Positions 11,783 to 21,904 of a stretch of 64,000 bases of DNA are shown here, in pieces (positions within the stretch are counted from its first letter, which is position 1; every line of letters begins with the position of its first letter). The stretch covers positions 6,096,450-6,160,449 of the forward strand of contig NC_049997.1 of the NCBI RefSeq assembly GCF_000003815.2. Direction: 5' to 3'. Made by a program: the position numbers and the translations under genes. This DNA comes from Branchiostoma floridae. Its lineage: Eukaryota > Chordata > Leptocardii > Amphioxiformes > Branchiostomatidae. Under the pieces are notes generated by a model. The model did no database searches, was not told the origin of the DNA, and saw nothing but the letters and a program-made list of their open reading frames with translations.

Positions 11783-12200
11783 AGTCAGAAGAAGTTAGAA
11801 GAAGAGGAAGTCTCTTGCAGTACTGTTATAATTATACGTTCAATGCTCTATTTATGGCAAAAATATTACCTAAAATGGCAAAATTTTCAGAAGAAGTTAG
11901 AAAAAGAGGAAGTCTCTTGCAGCTATAATAATTATTATAAGTGTAGTGCTCTATTTATAGCAACAATGTTAACGCTAGTTCATCTCTATCCGTGAGGTAT
12001 TAGCGAAACTCGTTGTTTTATAAAACTGGGTATTCAGAGATTTCAGGTCAACAATGTGAGTTTCCAAAAGCAACATTTGAAAATATTGCAATGTGAAACT
12101 ACCTTACATCAACTTAACGATCCCAAAATGCTTACAGCGGATATTGTTACCCACGGATAAAGGTGAACTAGCGTTACCTAGAATTGGCAAAAATGTAATC
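11783..12200. repeat. ~105-bp tandem duplication, second unit carries a TA-type MITE
   Basis: AGAAGAAGTTAGAAGAAGAGGAAGTCTCTTGCAG near 11788 recurs near 11889, each followed by GCTCTATTTAT.GCAA.AAT. Unit 1 continues ..TATTACCTAAAATGGCAAAA; unit 2 has the MITE at the corresponding TA and then resumes TACCTAGAATTGGCAAAA. Confidence 0.8.
11972..12174. mobile_element. MITE with ACGCTAGTTCA ends, TA target duplication (copy 1)
   Basis: Begins ACGCTAGTTCATC and ends GGTGAACTAGCGT, flanked on both sides by TA. The interior is roughly palindromic, with AGCGGATATTGTTACCCACGGATAAAGG matching the reverse complement of the left half. Comparison with the neighbouring unit shows the empty TA. Mariner/Tc1-like by target preference only; 203 bp, non-coding. 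Confidence 0.85.
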
Positions 12201-12242
12201 ACAACACATTGATATTGATTGAAAAAATTATCATAAAAGCTA

Positions 12243-12600
12243 AGAACTTGGCACTGATCTTTAAACCATGAAACTTGCTTTTGAAAGTCAATTTGGGTCT
12301 TCTTTTCCTGAAGGCCCAAGGTGTTCATTAAAGAGTGCTAGCCATTTGCCAGTTCAGAGGCTGCTACAAGACCTAATGAAAATAGAGCTGTTTCCACTAA
12401 TGATTGTTATGAAAGCAAAGAAGCAAAGAAAACAAACAAACTTGGAACTGATCTTTAAACCAGGAAACTTGGTTTTGAAAATCAATTTGGGTCTTCTTTT
12501 CCTGAAGGCCCAAGGTGTTCATTAAAGAGTGCTAGCCATTTGCCAGTTCAGAGGCTACTACAAGACCTAATGAAAATAGAGCTGTTCCCACTAATGCCTC
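12243..12600. repeat. ~195-bp tandem duplication, little diverged
   Basis: Two nearly identical copies, 12243-12410 and 12442-12597, share AACTTGG..CTGATCTTTAAACCA through AATAGAGCTGTT.CCACTAATG. The unit contains TTTTCCTGAAGGCCCAAGG. Short frames in it are interrupted and not conserved as protein. Confidence 0.9.
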
Positions 12601-12732
12601 GAGCCTGGGAGACAAGACGCCTGATAACGCATGTTCTTACTTTCTACTTATAGAAAATGGAAATCCACAGGGAGTGTCTGGTTGAATAGCTGCCTGAATG
12701 TGGAATCAATATTAGAGTAGTGTTTTGAGGTC

Positions 12733-13019
12733 TAACCGGTGCAATGGCCGAGTGGGTGGGTTCCCCTTGCAGTCGGTAGGTCGTGAGTTTGATCCCCGGC
12801 CGAGTCATACCAAAGACTTTAAAAATGGTACATGCTGCTTTCTCTGCTTAGCACTCAGCATTTGGGAAAGAGTATGGAAGTGGAACACAAACCACTACCA
12901 GTGGACTAGCCCCCTGCTGTAGTGATTGCACAAAGTTGTGTGGCCCAGGGCTACTGAAATGGAGATGGGTGCCGCCCTATGCGCCATCAGGCGCGGGAAG
13001 GAACTTTGACTTTGACTTT
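12733..13019 (+). mobile_element. SINE-A copy 3
   Basis: Starts TAACCGGTGCAATGGCCGAG, has box-B-like GAGTTTGATCCCC, the shared body, and ends in a repeated ACTTTG tail (GACTTTGACTTTG). Flanks GTTTTGAGGTC (12722-12732) and GTGTTGAGGTC (13020-13030) are an 11-bp target duplication with one mismatch. 287 bp. Confidence 0.92.
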
Positions 13020-13083
13020 GTGTTGAGGTCGACTGTAGAAGATTATGAGCCATTCAGTGTCCTGTTTTTTACTTGACATTAGA

Positions 13084-13190
13084 ATAGGGGTGGGTACATG
13101 TACAGGTACAAAAAATTCAGGTATAGGTTTGGTCCAGGTCCAGAGGATCAGGTCCAGGTCTGGACCTAGGCTACTCTTTCTCTTCAGGAG
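13084..13190 (+). mobile_element. Left part of a hAT-like MITE (TAGGGCTGGGTAC family)
   Basis: ATAGGGGTGGGTACATGTACAGGTACAAAAAATTCAGGT and the following TCCAGGTCCAGAG match the left end of the complete element at 57393-57774. The right half is missing. Confidence 0.65.
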
Positions 13191-13893
13191 TTTTCATTGT
13201 TCATGATTATTAAAGATTACTATTTTTCAGACATTCAAAAACTGCTCTCTATAGATCTAAGTATGTCTCTTTATCACATTATAATGAGTATATTGCAACT
13301 TGCTATGAGCTGTAGATTAGGCTCCAAAGATTTCATGATAGGAATAGAATACAAAATTCTATCACTATTAAATCTAGCGTCATCTAAGTATCATTTCTTA
13401 CAAGAATTCCTGGGAAGAGGTGCCCTGACTTCAACATACCATACAAACACAAATAGATTCTGAATAACATGAATGCAGAATTCATAATTCTCCATACCTA
13501 ATTTTACATCATCCATGCAAGCACTATAGTTCTTAAAAGAATCCCCTTTGACCTCTTTATTGCAGCACTGCCTGAAATGTAGATGGCCTGACTACAGAAA
13601 TGCTGACCCTTGCCTATTAGCATCATTGCTTATGCTGTAATGCATGATTAGGCTGCCATTTTGTAAAGGCCGGTCGTATTTAGAGCGGTAAGGTCGCCAC
13701 AGAAAGTGGTGAGATACTGGTGGCCGCTGCAAGACTTACGTTTAATGTGCCTTACTAAGGCATGGGCCATGCCTCATGTGCTACAGGCCTATATGTCACA
13801 TACTAGTTCCCCACATGCTTACCAAGCAGTGTGCCTCTCAGTTATGGTCTTTTTTTTTTCGTTTTTGAGGCTACCAACTTAAATTTGCTGAAG
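13191..13893. other. No recognisable feature
   Basis: Unique AT-rich sequence; an 88-codon frame at 13197-13463 shows no family resemblance. Confidence 0.5.
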
Positions 13894-13990
13894 ACTTTTG
13901 TAGCCTATATAGGAAAGTCGTGTAAAGTGCCTTTCCCAAGGGCACAAGATTGGTGACACGGCGGGGTTTGAACTCAGGACCTTCTGGACC
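13894..13990 (-). mobile_element. SINE-B fragment
   Basis: On the minus strand this reads GGTCCTGAGTTCAAACCCC, a box-B-like segment, then GTGTCACCAATCTTGTGCCC and TTGGGAAAGGCACTTTAC, the same order as in the SINE at 40964. The box A region and the distal body are missing or too diverged. Confidence 0.75.
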
Positions 13991-15060
13991 TTTTGATCAT
14001 AAAGGTGAATTCTCTATATCTTTGGGTTTGTCTGTTGTCTAGAAACAAAACAAGTGAAATTGAACAGCTAAAGCTTGAATCTTGGATTGGGGCTTATATT
14101 GCCAATGTACCACTAGCAATTTGTTTAAAACTCAATTTTCTTATGAAAAACATTGCGGGCCAAATATGGAACCCATTGGAAGAAATATTTTCAATATCAC
14201 AGGGGGACGAGGTGACTCCACTGCCCAGCCAAAAAAAGGCTGGCTGACGTATCTTTATTCTTCTTCTTTGTCTTCTCATTTAAATCATCTTACTTTTCTT
14301 AGAGAGTCGTTCCCAAAGGCAAACCATCTTGAGCCACTGTTTTGTATTCTGCACACGACTTAAGCTTCCAGCCTTTTGCCTCAACCCTTGCCCTGAAATC
14401 CCCCTGCCAATATGGTAATCTCGACTCCCTGACCTGAGGCTGACATGGTCATCTCCTCGCTGACCACACACGGAGACATTTCTGCTGATTCTGTGCGGAA
14501 CAAACTCTTCATGTTTTGATGATATACAATGTATATGTACGTTGTAAATGGTGATACATGTTTGGGTAATAAAGTCTCTTGATATTGACACAGAGCACTG
14601 GGAGGACCTTGCAAACAATGGATCCAACTGGAGATGCACACTGTCCAGGCAGCTAAAATCTGACTCTGTTTAGCCCTAATCAAAGCTGTAGTGCTGATGT
14701 CAATCATGATATCAACACTGGTGTTGTTATTCACCATCCATACATTTTATTGAAAAAATTCCAGTACCATATAGACTAGTATATATGTGGTGTTTTCCTG
14801 CCTACATGTAAGTGCCCAGGCTAGGGACTGGCTCCTTGCTTCTCTTTTTAGTTGAGGTTTGTTTGTCCATATTGTACGGTCTCAATCCATAGATTCTGCT
14901 GACTGTACACTTAATCCTGTGTCTTTTACAACCTGGTATTTCAAGTGCTTGCGGGGTCTTCCCTTGGTTTGCCAACTCTGACTGTAAACTTTGTGCACTA
15001 AAATGTTCGTGGTGGTCTCCTTATAACCCAGCCAATCATCTCAGTTTGGCTGTTAGCCAG
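13991..15060. other. No recognisable feature; possible AATAAA-containing 3' end
   Basis: Unique sequence. A minus-strand 119-codon frame (14280-14639) and an overlapping 118-codon frame lack any known domain. GGTAATAAAGTC at 14563-14574 could be a polyadenylation signal on the plus strand, but nothing upstream reads as coding. Confidence 0.4.
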
Positions 15061-15062
15061 TT

Positions 15063-15590
15063 CCCCTGCAGTAAATGTTGGCTATAGAGAAGCAGAGGAT
15101 CAGGTCCTAGCTGGGCTCCGACAGATCAATAGCAACTCCAATGTCAGGGCTCGAAATACCACCTACATATGTAGCTTAGTGCAGGTAAAATTGGAGCTGT
15201 GCAGGTATTTCCGGTGTCTACCTGCACCTAACCTGCACTGGTTCATGTACTGGGATTTCTTCATATATGTCATATGATGTACATGTACAAATGTATGTGG
15301 ACTGTTATTATTTGCATTGAATGTTACCATGTTACCAAGTATACACAATGTAAAAGAAAAAAAATAGCAATTGTCCCTGAACAATTTTAGTAATGATCCA
15401 TACTTCCTAAATTCAGAGTGGTGCAGGTTAAATTTGTCTGGTGAAGGTAATTCTTAATGTTACCTGTACCGGTGCAGGTATGCAGAAACAAGTATTTTGA
15501 ACCCTGCCTGCAGTAAATGTCGGCTGTAGGGAGGCAGGAGAATCAGGTCCAAGCTAGGCTCCAACAGATCAGTAGCGACTCCAATGTGTT
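15063..15590. repeat. ~80-bp direct duplication separated by a MITE
   Basis: CCTGCAGTAAATGT.GGCT at 15065 recurs at 15507, and both copies run through ACAGATCA.TAGC.ACTCCAATGT. The MITE at 15145-15506 sits precisely between the end of copy 1 and the start of copy 2. Confidence 0.85.
15145..15506 (+). mobile_element. MITE with CAGGGCTCGAAAT ends (copy 3)
   Basis: Starts CAGGGCTCGAAATACCACC and ends GTATTTTGAACCCTG. Subterminal CCTGCA motifs are dense. No 5-bp duplication is visible; instead the flanks are an ~80-bp duplication, see findings. 362 bp. Confidence 0.85.
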
Positions 15591-15643
15591 CCTTTCTGCC
15601 AATATGGCCTCCTGAAAATTGACTGATGTTCATTTTTCTGGTA

Positions 15644-15817
15644 CAGTAGAAGCCAGTTAATTGCACGACGGATTAATGCACACTTCTGTTAACTGCACGG
15701 TATCCGAAAGTCCCAAACCGATGCGGTCCAGCTAGATAACTTCGTATAATTGGACCAGCCAGATAATTGCACAAAATTCCCTGGCAAATAGGCCGTGCTA
15801 TTAAGAGGCTTCTACTG
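15644..15817. mobile_element. Pogo/Tigger-like MITE, CAGTAGAAGCC ends, TA target (copy 1)
   Basis: Starts CAGTAGAAGCCAGTTAATTG and ends TTAAGAGGCTTCTACTG, flanked by TA on both sides. A second copy lies at 45919-46091 with the same interior (AACTGCACGG, AGCCAGATAATTGCAC). The CAGTARAA start and TA target are as in pogo-type elements. 174 bp. Confidence 0.88.
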
Positions 15818-15819
15818 TA

Positions 15820-16130
15820 ATACTACTGAAGCACAGAAAGGATAAGAATAGATAAAAAAAACTTAAATAGAAGCATCAGCCACAAAAGTTGAAACCTCCG
15901 TCTGGTTTTAAGTTAGTAGAGACTTCCTAAGGTATATTGGATTAGCTGTTGGCAAGATTCTGCATTCAATTTTGAAAAAAATTCCTAAGAGGAGAAAATC
16001 CTTATTAATGTTTCCCCTTCAAAGGAGTCTCGGCAGAAAATTTGTCTTTCTAAAGAGAAGAAGGAAGAATCCACCATCTACATAAAAAATAATAAGACTA
16101 TCAGTCATTCCCATCCCTGGACAATTAAAG
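15820..16130. other. No recognisable feature
   Basis: Unique A-rich sequence leading into the next array. Confidence 0.5.
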
Positions 16131-17040
16131 ATGAACAAAAACAACAATGTCCCAATGAGCAAGCGTTGTTTGATATCTACCAATTTATGCTATTTAGACT
16201 TAGTCTTCTAACAGACTGATGTACCCTCATGGTTCACATGAAAGACAGACAAAAAGATTGATGAAAACTCACCAAAGGTCTTTTACAACATTGAGTAACA
16301 GACATAGTTTTAGAAAAACACTCAAAAGTTTGGCATTACTGTAAGATTTTGATGCATGGTTGATTCAATCCTTACAAATGTATTCAATGCAACAATGTCC
16401 CGTAGAGCATGCTTTGTTTGATGTCTACTAATTTATGCTATTTAGAAGTCTTCTAACAGACTGATTTACCCTCATGGTTTACTGTGAATACAGACAAAAA
16501 GATTGATGAAAGCTCACCAAAGGTCTTTTACAACATTGAGTAACAGACATAGTTTTAGAAAAACACTTAAAAGTTTGGCATAACTGTAAGACTTTGATGC
16601 ATGGTTGATTCAATCCTTACAAATGTATTCAATTCAAAAATGTCCTGTAGAGCATGCTTTGTTTGATATCTACTAATTTATGCTATTTAGAACTCTTCTA
16701 ACAGACTACTTTACTGTGAAGACAGACAACAAGATTGATGAAAACTAACCAAAGGTCTTTTACAACATTGAGTAACAGACACAGTTTTAGACAAATGCTC
16801 AAAAGTTTGGCATTGCTGTAAGAGATTGTGACTACTAAGTATTTGATGTATGGTTTATTCAATCCTTACAAATGTTACAATTACAAGTTCTACGGGAGCC
16901 TAAGATCTATTAATGCTCATAGGCTACTTTTAAGACAAAAATATGATTGGAAGTGTATTAAAGGTCTCATGCAACAGTAAGTGATGGATTACAGCAATTA
17001 AGTAACAGACACTCAAAAGTCTAAGTTAGAGATAATGAAA
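16131..17040. repeat. Tandem array, ~245-bp unit, three good copies and a decayed fourth
   Basis: ACAATGTCCC.GTAGAGCATGC..TGTTTGAT starts units near 16145, 16390 and 16636. Each contains CACCAAAGGTCTTTTACAACATTGAGTAACAGACA and AAAAGTTTGGCAT. The last unit fades out near 17040. Confidence 0.88.
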
Positions 17041-17371
17041 GTTTTATACAGTTTAGACATCTTTTGGGCAAATTTGAAAAATGAACATGATGATTTAAAG
17101 AGTTCTAACTAAACATATAATGCAACAACAAAACTTAGTAAGGTTTGTGTTTAGAAATTTACTGTTTTGAAAACATTTAAGTTTGGAAAAACAATAAAAA
17201 TCAGTTATGGTGGGTCAAAAACAATTTTAGAGCTTTCAAAACTTGCACATTAGGCCCTACAAAAGCTGAAGCAAGAAGAATTGGTAAAAAAACACAGTCA
17301 TATTTGTGTCTAGCTGTCAAAAACTCCTTTATGAGACCCTCTGTCTGCTGTAACTCCTGTGTGAGACCTAT
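17041..17371. other. No recognisable feature
   Basis: Unique A-rich sequence. Confidence 0.5.
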
Positions 17372-18288
17372 GGCTCGTTCTCATTTTAATGTCGAAATGC
17401 TGTCGCCTGACTTTACGCATTGATATGGAGCAAATTGTGGACAAAATCACTGATTCCTTCATTTTTCCACAGCCCCTGTATTGTTTTACAAAAGATGCAC
17501 AACAACATTCATATTGGTTCATGGCTTTGAAGGTTATTATAGCCTCGGGTGGGATTTCAACGGGTGAGAAGAAACGAAGAATTCAAATAGTAGCCAAAAA
17601 TGTAACAATTCAGTTCCCAGAATGATTGTTCGGTATGTGAAACCAGCTGACCAGGCCCTAAGTCCGACCGATCACGTCAGATCGCTGCTATCACTGATCT
17701 TGGAGGCTGTGTGAGGTGGTTTATGCCTGTCGCCAGATTCTGTAACAAACGTTACCACCACGAGTACGATGGTTGCCAAGGTTATATTATTCACATATAA
17801 GACTAGAAATGACCGTTTTCGTGACGCTGTACAGTTTTCCTGGCTTTCTAAAGAAACAAGAAAGGGTTGTTGACTGTCATTTGTATCCCACCCTGCTTAG
17901 CAAAATGTTGTACAGAATGACTGTAACAAACGTTACCATTGTTCGATGCTGTGAGTCTAAGCTTTCTATTTGACCTGGTGTAAAAAAGCTTCCCACTTTT
18001 AAAATGTTCCTAGGGACGTCCACTTATACCTAAATGATGTAGTCAATAAGGTGAGTCCTTTCGAAGAAAACAGGGTAAAGTCTACTGTTGTAACAAACGT
18101 TACCGGTAACGTTTGTTACCTGCCCTGTAATGCATTACCAATGGGACCGAAAATAATAAGTTGCCATTTTTTGGCTATGGTTAAAAGAGGAATTTTCCTA
18201 AACAACCAGGTAGTTTTCACTGAAAATAAAGCCAATTTATTTTTCGACCAAAAAAATGCCATTTTCGACATTTCAATGAGAACGAGTG
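17372..18288. repeat. Inverted pair of ~25-bp segments enclosing repeated GTAACAAACGTTAC sites
   Basis: GCTCGTTCTCATTTTAATGT followed by CGAAATG at 17371-17397 is matched in inverse orientation by CATTTCAATGAGAACGAG at 18270-18287. Between them GTAACAAACGTTACC occurs near 17742 and 17925 and as a head-to-head pair at 18090-18119. It may be a non-coding transposon with short inverted ends, but no target duplication was found. Confidence 0.5.
18090..18119. repeat. 30-bp perfect palindrome
   Basis: Two GTAACAAACGTTACC half-sites face each other, centred between 18104 and 18105, with every base paired from 18090 to 18119. Single half-sites occur 165-350 bp upstream. Confidence 0.95.
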
Positions 18289-18409
18289 CTATATCTACAT
18301 TGTATATGGTCAACAAAATCCACACCAGTCATAAAACAGGAAGTGTAAAGATAATATCTGTGTTAAAGACAAGCTTTATGACACCTACAATGTATGTCTC
18401 ACCACAAAC

Positions 18410-18855
18410 CCCGAGAGCCCTCTCATGTCATTCCGGTATTCCAACCACTATAACATTGAGAGGTTCTAATCCTGAGGCAGACATGTTGTAGCCTTATAGC
18501 CATATCAAACTATTTCCTAGTTTCGTGGTGGACGTGTGTATGTAAACAGTTATATCAGGTGCAGGCTAAGGCAGGGGTATTGGTACGAAAGTTCAGGGAC
18601 AGGTTTGGGCCATACAGTTTTCTTATCTTTTTCCAGAGGCCTCCCATGTCCTTCTGGCAATTTCCAACCACACTATAACATTGATAGGTTTTAATCCTGC
18701 AGCTGATGCAGACATGCTGTAGCGTTATAGCCATATCAAATTATTTTCTAGTATCGTGGTGGACATGTGTACCTTACAACATGGTTATATCAGGTAAATC
18801 AGGTAAAGGCGCAGGTACAAATGTATTGATACAAGTACAAGTTTAGACCATACAA
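18410..18855. repeat. ~225-bp tandem duplication
   Basis: GAGAGCCCTCTCATGTC..TTC near 18412 is matched by GAGGCCTCCCATGTCCTTC near 18636. Both copies continue CACTATAACATTGA.AGGTT.TAATCCTG and TTATAGCCATATCAAA. Part of a 146-codon frame falls in copy 1 but is not conserved in copy 2. Confidence 0.85.
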
Positions 18856-19255
18856 TCCAGAGCTGAACGTTCATCACTGTTAGAACTACACATTTTTACT
18901 AACAAAATATTTTAAGAATTAATATATACTTGAGTGTTAGTCTACTCAAGTGCTGTACCATTGATGTTGCGATATTTTGGACCCGCAGCTATTTCTTTTT
19001 TATTAGTAATGTGCTGCTACATCCCCAATTCTCTGATATGTTGGAGTCAAACATGTAAGTGAGCCAGATTACAAATCGAACAGAAGAGGTTTCAGAAAAA
19101 TACTAGAAGTGACTTTACTAAGCAATATTGATTTTAAGGTAAAATCATGAACATCAAAATTCCAGCTTCCTGAAACTCAGGGTAGTTTATTAATGCAGCC
19201 TGCATAGGAGGATATCAAAAATTCAATTGGGACAGTAGTAAAACCCTGCAGTGGG
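18856..19255. other. No recognisable feature
   Basis: Unique AT-rich sequence. Confidence 0.5.
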
Positions 19256-19263
19256 ATTATGAT

Positions 19264-19512
19264 GGGTTTTATGGGTTAAGTTCTAATCACATGGAACAGT
19301 GCTTGTGATTACATTGAATTTGGTCTGTTGGGAGAAAAGCCATGGTGGGTTCAATATTTACCTCCAGGAAGGATGGAGGTATTGTTCTGGGTGTATGTTT
19401 TGTGTTTCTGGAGTAATTTTTTAAGGTTAAGTTCTAATCACATGGAACAGTGCTTGTGATTATATTGAATTTGGTCTGTGGGGAGAAAAGCCATGGTGGT
19501 GGGTTCAATATT
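19264..19512. repeat. ~155-bp tandem duplication
   Basis: GGTTAAGTTCTAATCACATGGAACAGTGCTTGTG occurs at 19274 and 19427; both copies continue TTGAATTTGGTCTGT and GAGAAAAGCCATGGTGG..GGTTCAATATTTAC. Confidence 0.92.
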
Positions 19513-19514
19513 TA

Positions 19515-19635
19515 CTGTAAATACAGAAATGTTCGTGATGGTTTTATGTTTGCGGTTTCCGCGGTGACCACTTCACCACAAACTTAAAAACACTGCAAAC
19601 AGTCTATGGCACTACCGCGAAACTCCATTTTCCCC
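19515..19635 (+). mobile_element. Left part of a TA-type MITE (CTGTAAATGCAG family)
   Basis: CTGTAAATACAGAAATGTTCG, preceded by TA, and CGGTGACCACTTCACCAC match the left half of the complete element at 48119-48333. The right end is missing. Confidence 0.7.
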
Positions 19636-19658
19636 AACGCTGGTTGGAGAAATGGGAA

Positions 19659-20012
19659 CAGGGCTCGAAATCCTTTTTTCTGCATACCTGCACTGGTGCA
19701 GGTAACATTGAAAATTACCTGCTCCAGGCAAATTTTACCTGCACCACCCTGTATTTAAGGAGTAGGGACCCAACTGAAATTGTTCAGGAACTATTGTTAT
19801 TTTTTCTTCTATACATTATAGGTGGTAACAGTCAATGCAGCTAATAACAATAATTATTCAAATATACCTACATCATATGACATTTATGTATAAAACCCGT
19901 TACATGGACCAGTGCAGGTTAGTTGCAGGTAGACGTCAGAAATACAATGTACCTGCACAGCTCCAATTTTACCTGCAGTAACCTTCATATGCAGGTAGTA
20001 TTTCGAGCCCTG
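19659..20012 (-). mobile_element. MITE with CAGGGCTCGAAAT ends (copy 4)
   Basis: Starts CAGGGCTCGAAATCC and ends GTATTTCGAGCCCTG; internal order is inverted relative to copies 1-3. No 5-bp duplication, but flanks GGTTGGAGAAATGGGAA and TTTGCTGGGGAAACGGGAA are similar to each other, so the target may have been a short duplication. 354 bp. Confidence 0.85.
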
Positions 20013-20121
20013 CTAGGGTTTGCTGGGGAAACGGGAACTAATAAAGACGGGGCAATCCCATGTTTGCATCAGTGCTGACCCTGTGACAGGCCGTGGCAGG
20101 CCGGACCCAGATGCTCAGTCT

Positions 20122-21440
20122 CCTGATAAATTAAGGGCACATTGTAACAGGCTGCGCTCAGGGAATACTAGTACTGCCAGTACCCAGATATAAAAGGGCT
20201 CCCTTGGAAATCAGTTAAAACTAACTGAAGGGACTACCCTTAAGATGAAAGAATAAAAATAAATAGATATACAATAATTCTAGCTGTACATTTTAACAGG
20301 CTGCACTCAGGGAATACTACAAACATGTAGTTCTGCTGTGTCATAGGCAAGAATGTACCCGTCTAAAATGTACCCAGATATACAATGTTGCGTATTCTAG
20401 CAGCTGCTGTACATTGTTACATGCTGCGCTCAGGGAATACTAGTACTGCCTAAATATACCAGACGAGTCTAAAATGTACCCAGATATACAATCTGTATCT
20501 ATACAGTCGGTATTGCGTAATACACCAGCTCTGCAGGGATGTGGCGCAGCAGCAGCTGGTTACATTACCCAGTACACACACCTACCTTTTGCACATCTAC
20601 ATTGTGTATGTTCAAAATTTTCTTTAAACTATTCAACAAAGATGCTTGGTGATAACAAATTCCACTGTACAATAAGGATAACAATGTTATGTTATCTAGC
20701 TGTACATTGTAACATTGTGCACTTAGGGAATACTAGCTCTGCCTAATGTCACAGGCCAGAATGTACAGGTTCCCTGTCTAAAATGTGCCCAAAGTACTGC
20801 TTTGTCACAGGCCAGAATATAACTCTGTGCAAAATATACCCTGATATACAATGTTGTCTATCCTAGCAGCTGCTGTACATTGTTACATGCTGTGCTCAGG
20901 GAATACTAAGCTCTGCCGTGTCACAGGCAGAAATATATCTGTCTAAAATGTACCCAGTGATATACAATGCTGTGTATTCTAGCAGCTGTTGTACATTGTT
21001 ACATGCTGCGCTCAGGTAATTAAGTACTGCTGTGTCACAGGCTAGAGTATACCCCAGTCTAAAATTTACCCAGATATACAAATTATGTCATGTATTCTAG
21101 CTAGGGCAATATTTTGGCATGTTAGTACATCTGTTACACTGCACATTGTAGTGTGGCTTAACATAGATAGTACTATAAGTGTGTAAGAGACCAGGAAATA
21201 CCCCTAAGCTATCATATCGACAGGGACATTTTAGATGGGGAGGTATTTTGGCTTGCTGCAATGTACAGTTATGTAACAGGCTAGAAGATACCCCTAGCTG
21301 AAATGTCCCCCGGCATATTCTATCTGAGAGACTCAGTGTATCTTAACTGGTTCATACTATTGCACTGCAAGGCACATGGCAAAACTTTGAAATATCGAAG
21401 GCCTGAATATCTCGCTGTCTAAAATGTACATAGCTGCTGA
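20122..21440. repeat. Tandem array, ~125-170-bp unit, about seven copies
   Basis: GCTGTACATTGTTACATGCTGCGCTCAGGGAATACTA recurs near 20150, 20290, 20410, 20700, 20870 and 21000. Units also hold TCTAAAATGTACCCAGATATACAA and GTCACAGGC. The right edge decays gradually to about 21440. Confidence 0.88.
20193..20264 (+). mobile_element. 72-bp non-LTR 3'-tail insertion
   Basis: AAAGGGCTCCCTTGGAAATC followed by an AGTT/AACT stem and an A-rich AATAAAAATAAAT tail. It interrupts an array unit: AGATATA is present at 20186-20192 and again at 20265-20271, while other units read AGATATACAA without a break. A second copy is at 47042-47128. It is the extreme 3' end only, so the parent element is unknown. Confidence 0.75.
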
Positions 21441-21473
21441 GAGAACATTTTGTCATATTACATAATATATTAT

Positions 21474-21797
21474 AAAATATTGATTTATAACAATGCCTTA
21501 TTTTTCTTGCAGTAGTTATATTTCTAATATACAGTCAAACCTGTCAATAGCGGCCACACAAGGGACTGGAGAAATGTGACCACTATAAAGAAAATGTTGA
21601 TCAATTGACCACGAGCAATAAGTTACACATGCATGATTTCAGTACCCAATAATCTTTCTAACTATTGGCAAGTAAAATTTTTTCTCAAAATTCAACTGAC
21701 CCTGCCAAAGTCAAATGATTGATGATTTTTGACTGTATTGTGAAATATTGATTTGTGACAATGCACCATTTTCCTCCCAGTAGGTATATTTCTAACA
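21474..21797. repeat. ~58-bp direct duplication flanking a MITE
   Basis: AATATTGATTTATAACAATGC...CAGTAGTTATATTTCTAA (21476-21529) is repeated as AATATTGATTTGTGACAATGC...CAGTAGGTATATTTCTAA (21744-21796). The MITE lies between them. Confidence 0.85.
21532..21735. mobile_element. Pogo-like MITE, CAGTCAAACCTG family (diverged copy)
   Basis: Starts CAGTCAAACCTGTCAATAGC and ends GATTTTTGACTG, flanked by TA. The left part matches the copy at 60885 (GCGGCCAC..AAGGGAC); the right part is AT-rich and diverged. 204 bp. Confidence 0.75.
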
Positions 21798-21826
21798 GGC
21801 ACAATTTTCTTTCTCCTCTTCTGCAG

Positions 21827-21901
21827 AACACAATGACAAGACTGAGGCATAATCTTCTATTGTGATGTTGGAAACACCAAGTGTGGTACATTGTCAACAA
21901 G
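21827..21901 (+). other. Exon-like interval with splice-type borders, not coding
   Basis: A pyrimidine run (TTTTCTTTCTCCTCTTCTGCAG, ends 21826) precedes and CAAG|GTATGT follows this 75-base interval. All three forward frames contain a stop, so it could only be a non-coding or terminal exon. With many similar tracts in the AT-rich background this may be chance. Confidence 0.2.
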
Positions 21902-21904
21902 GTA

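Noticed and set aside
18051-18491. 146-codon frame as a gene
   Set aside because: It runs through a perfect palindrome and into a tandem duplication whose second copy does not keep the frame.
21827-21901. Coding exon
   Set aside because: Splice-type borders are good but every forward frame contains a stop; kept only as a low-confidence interval.
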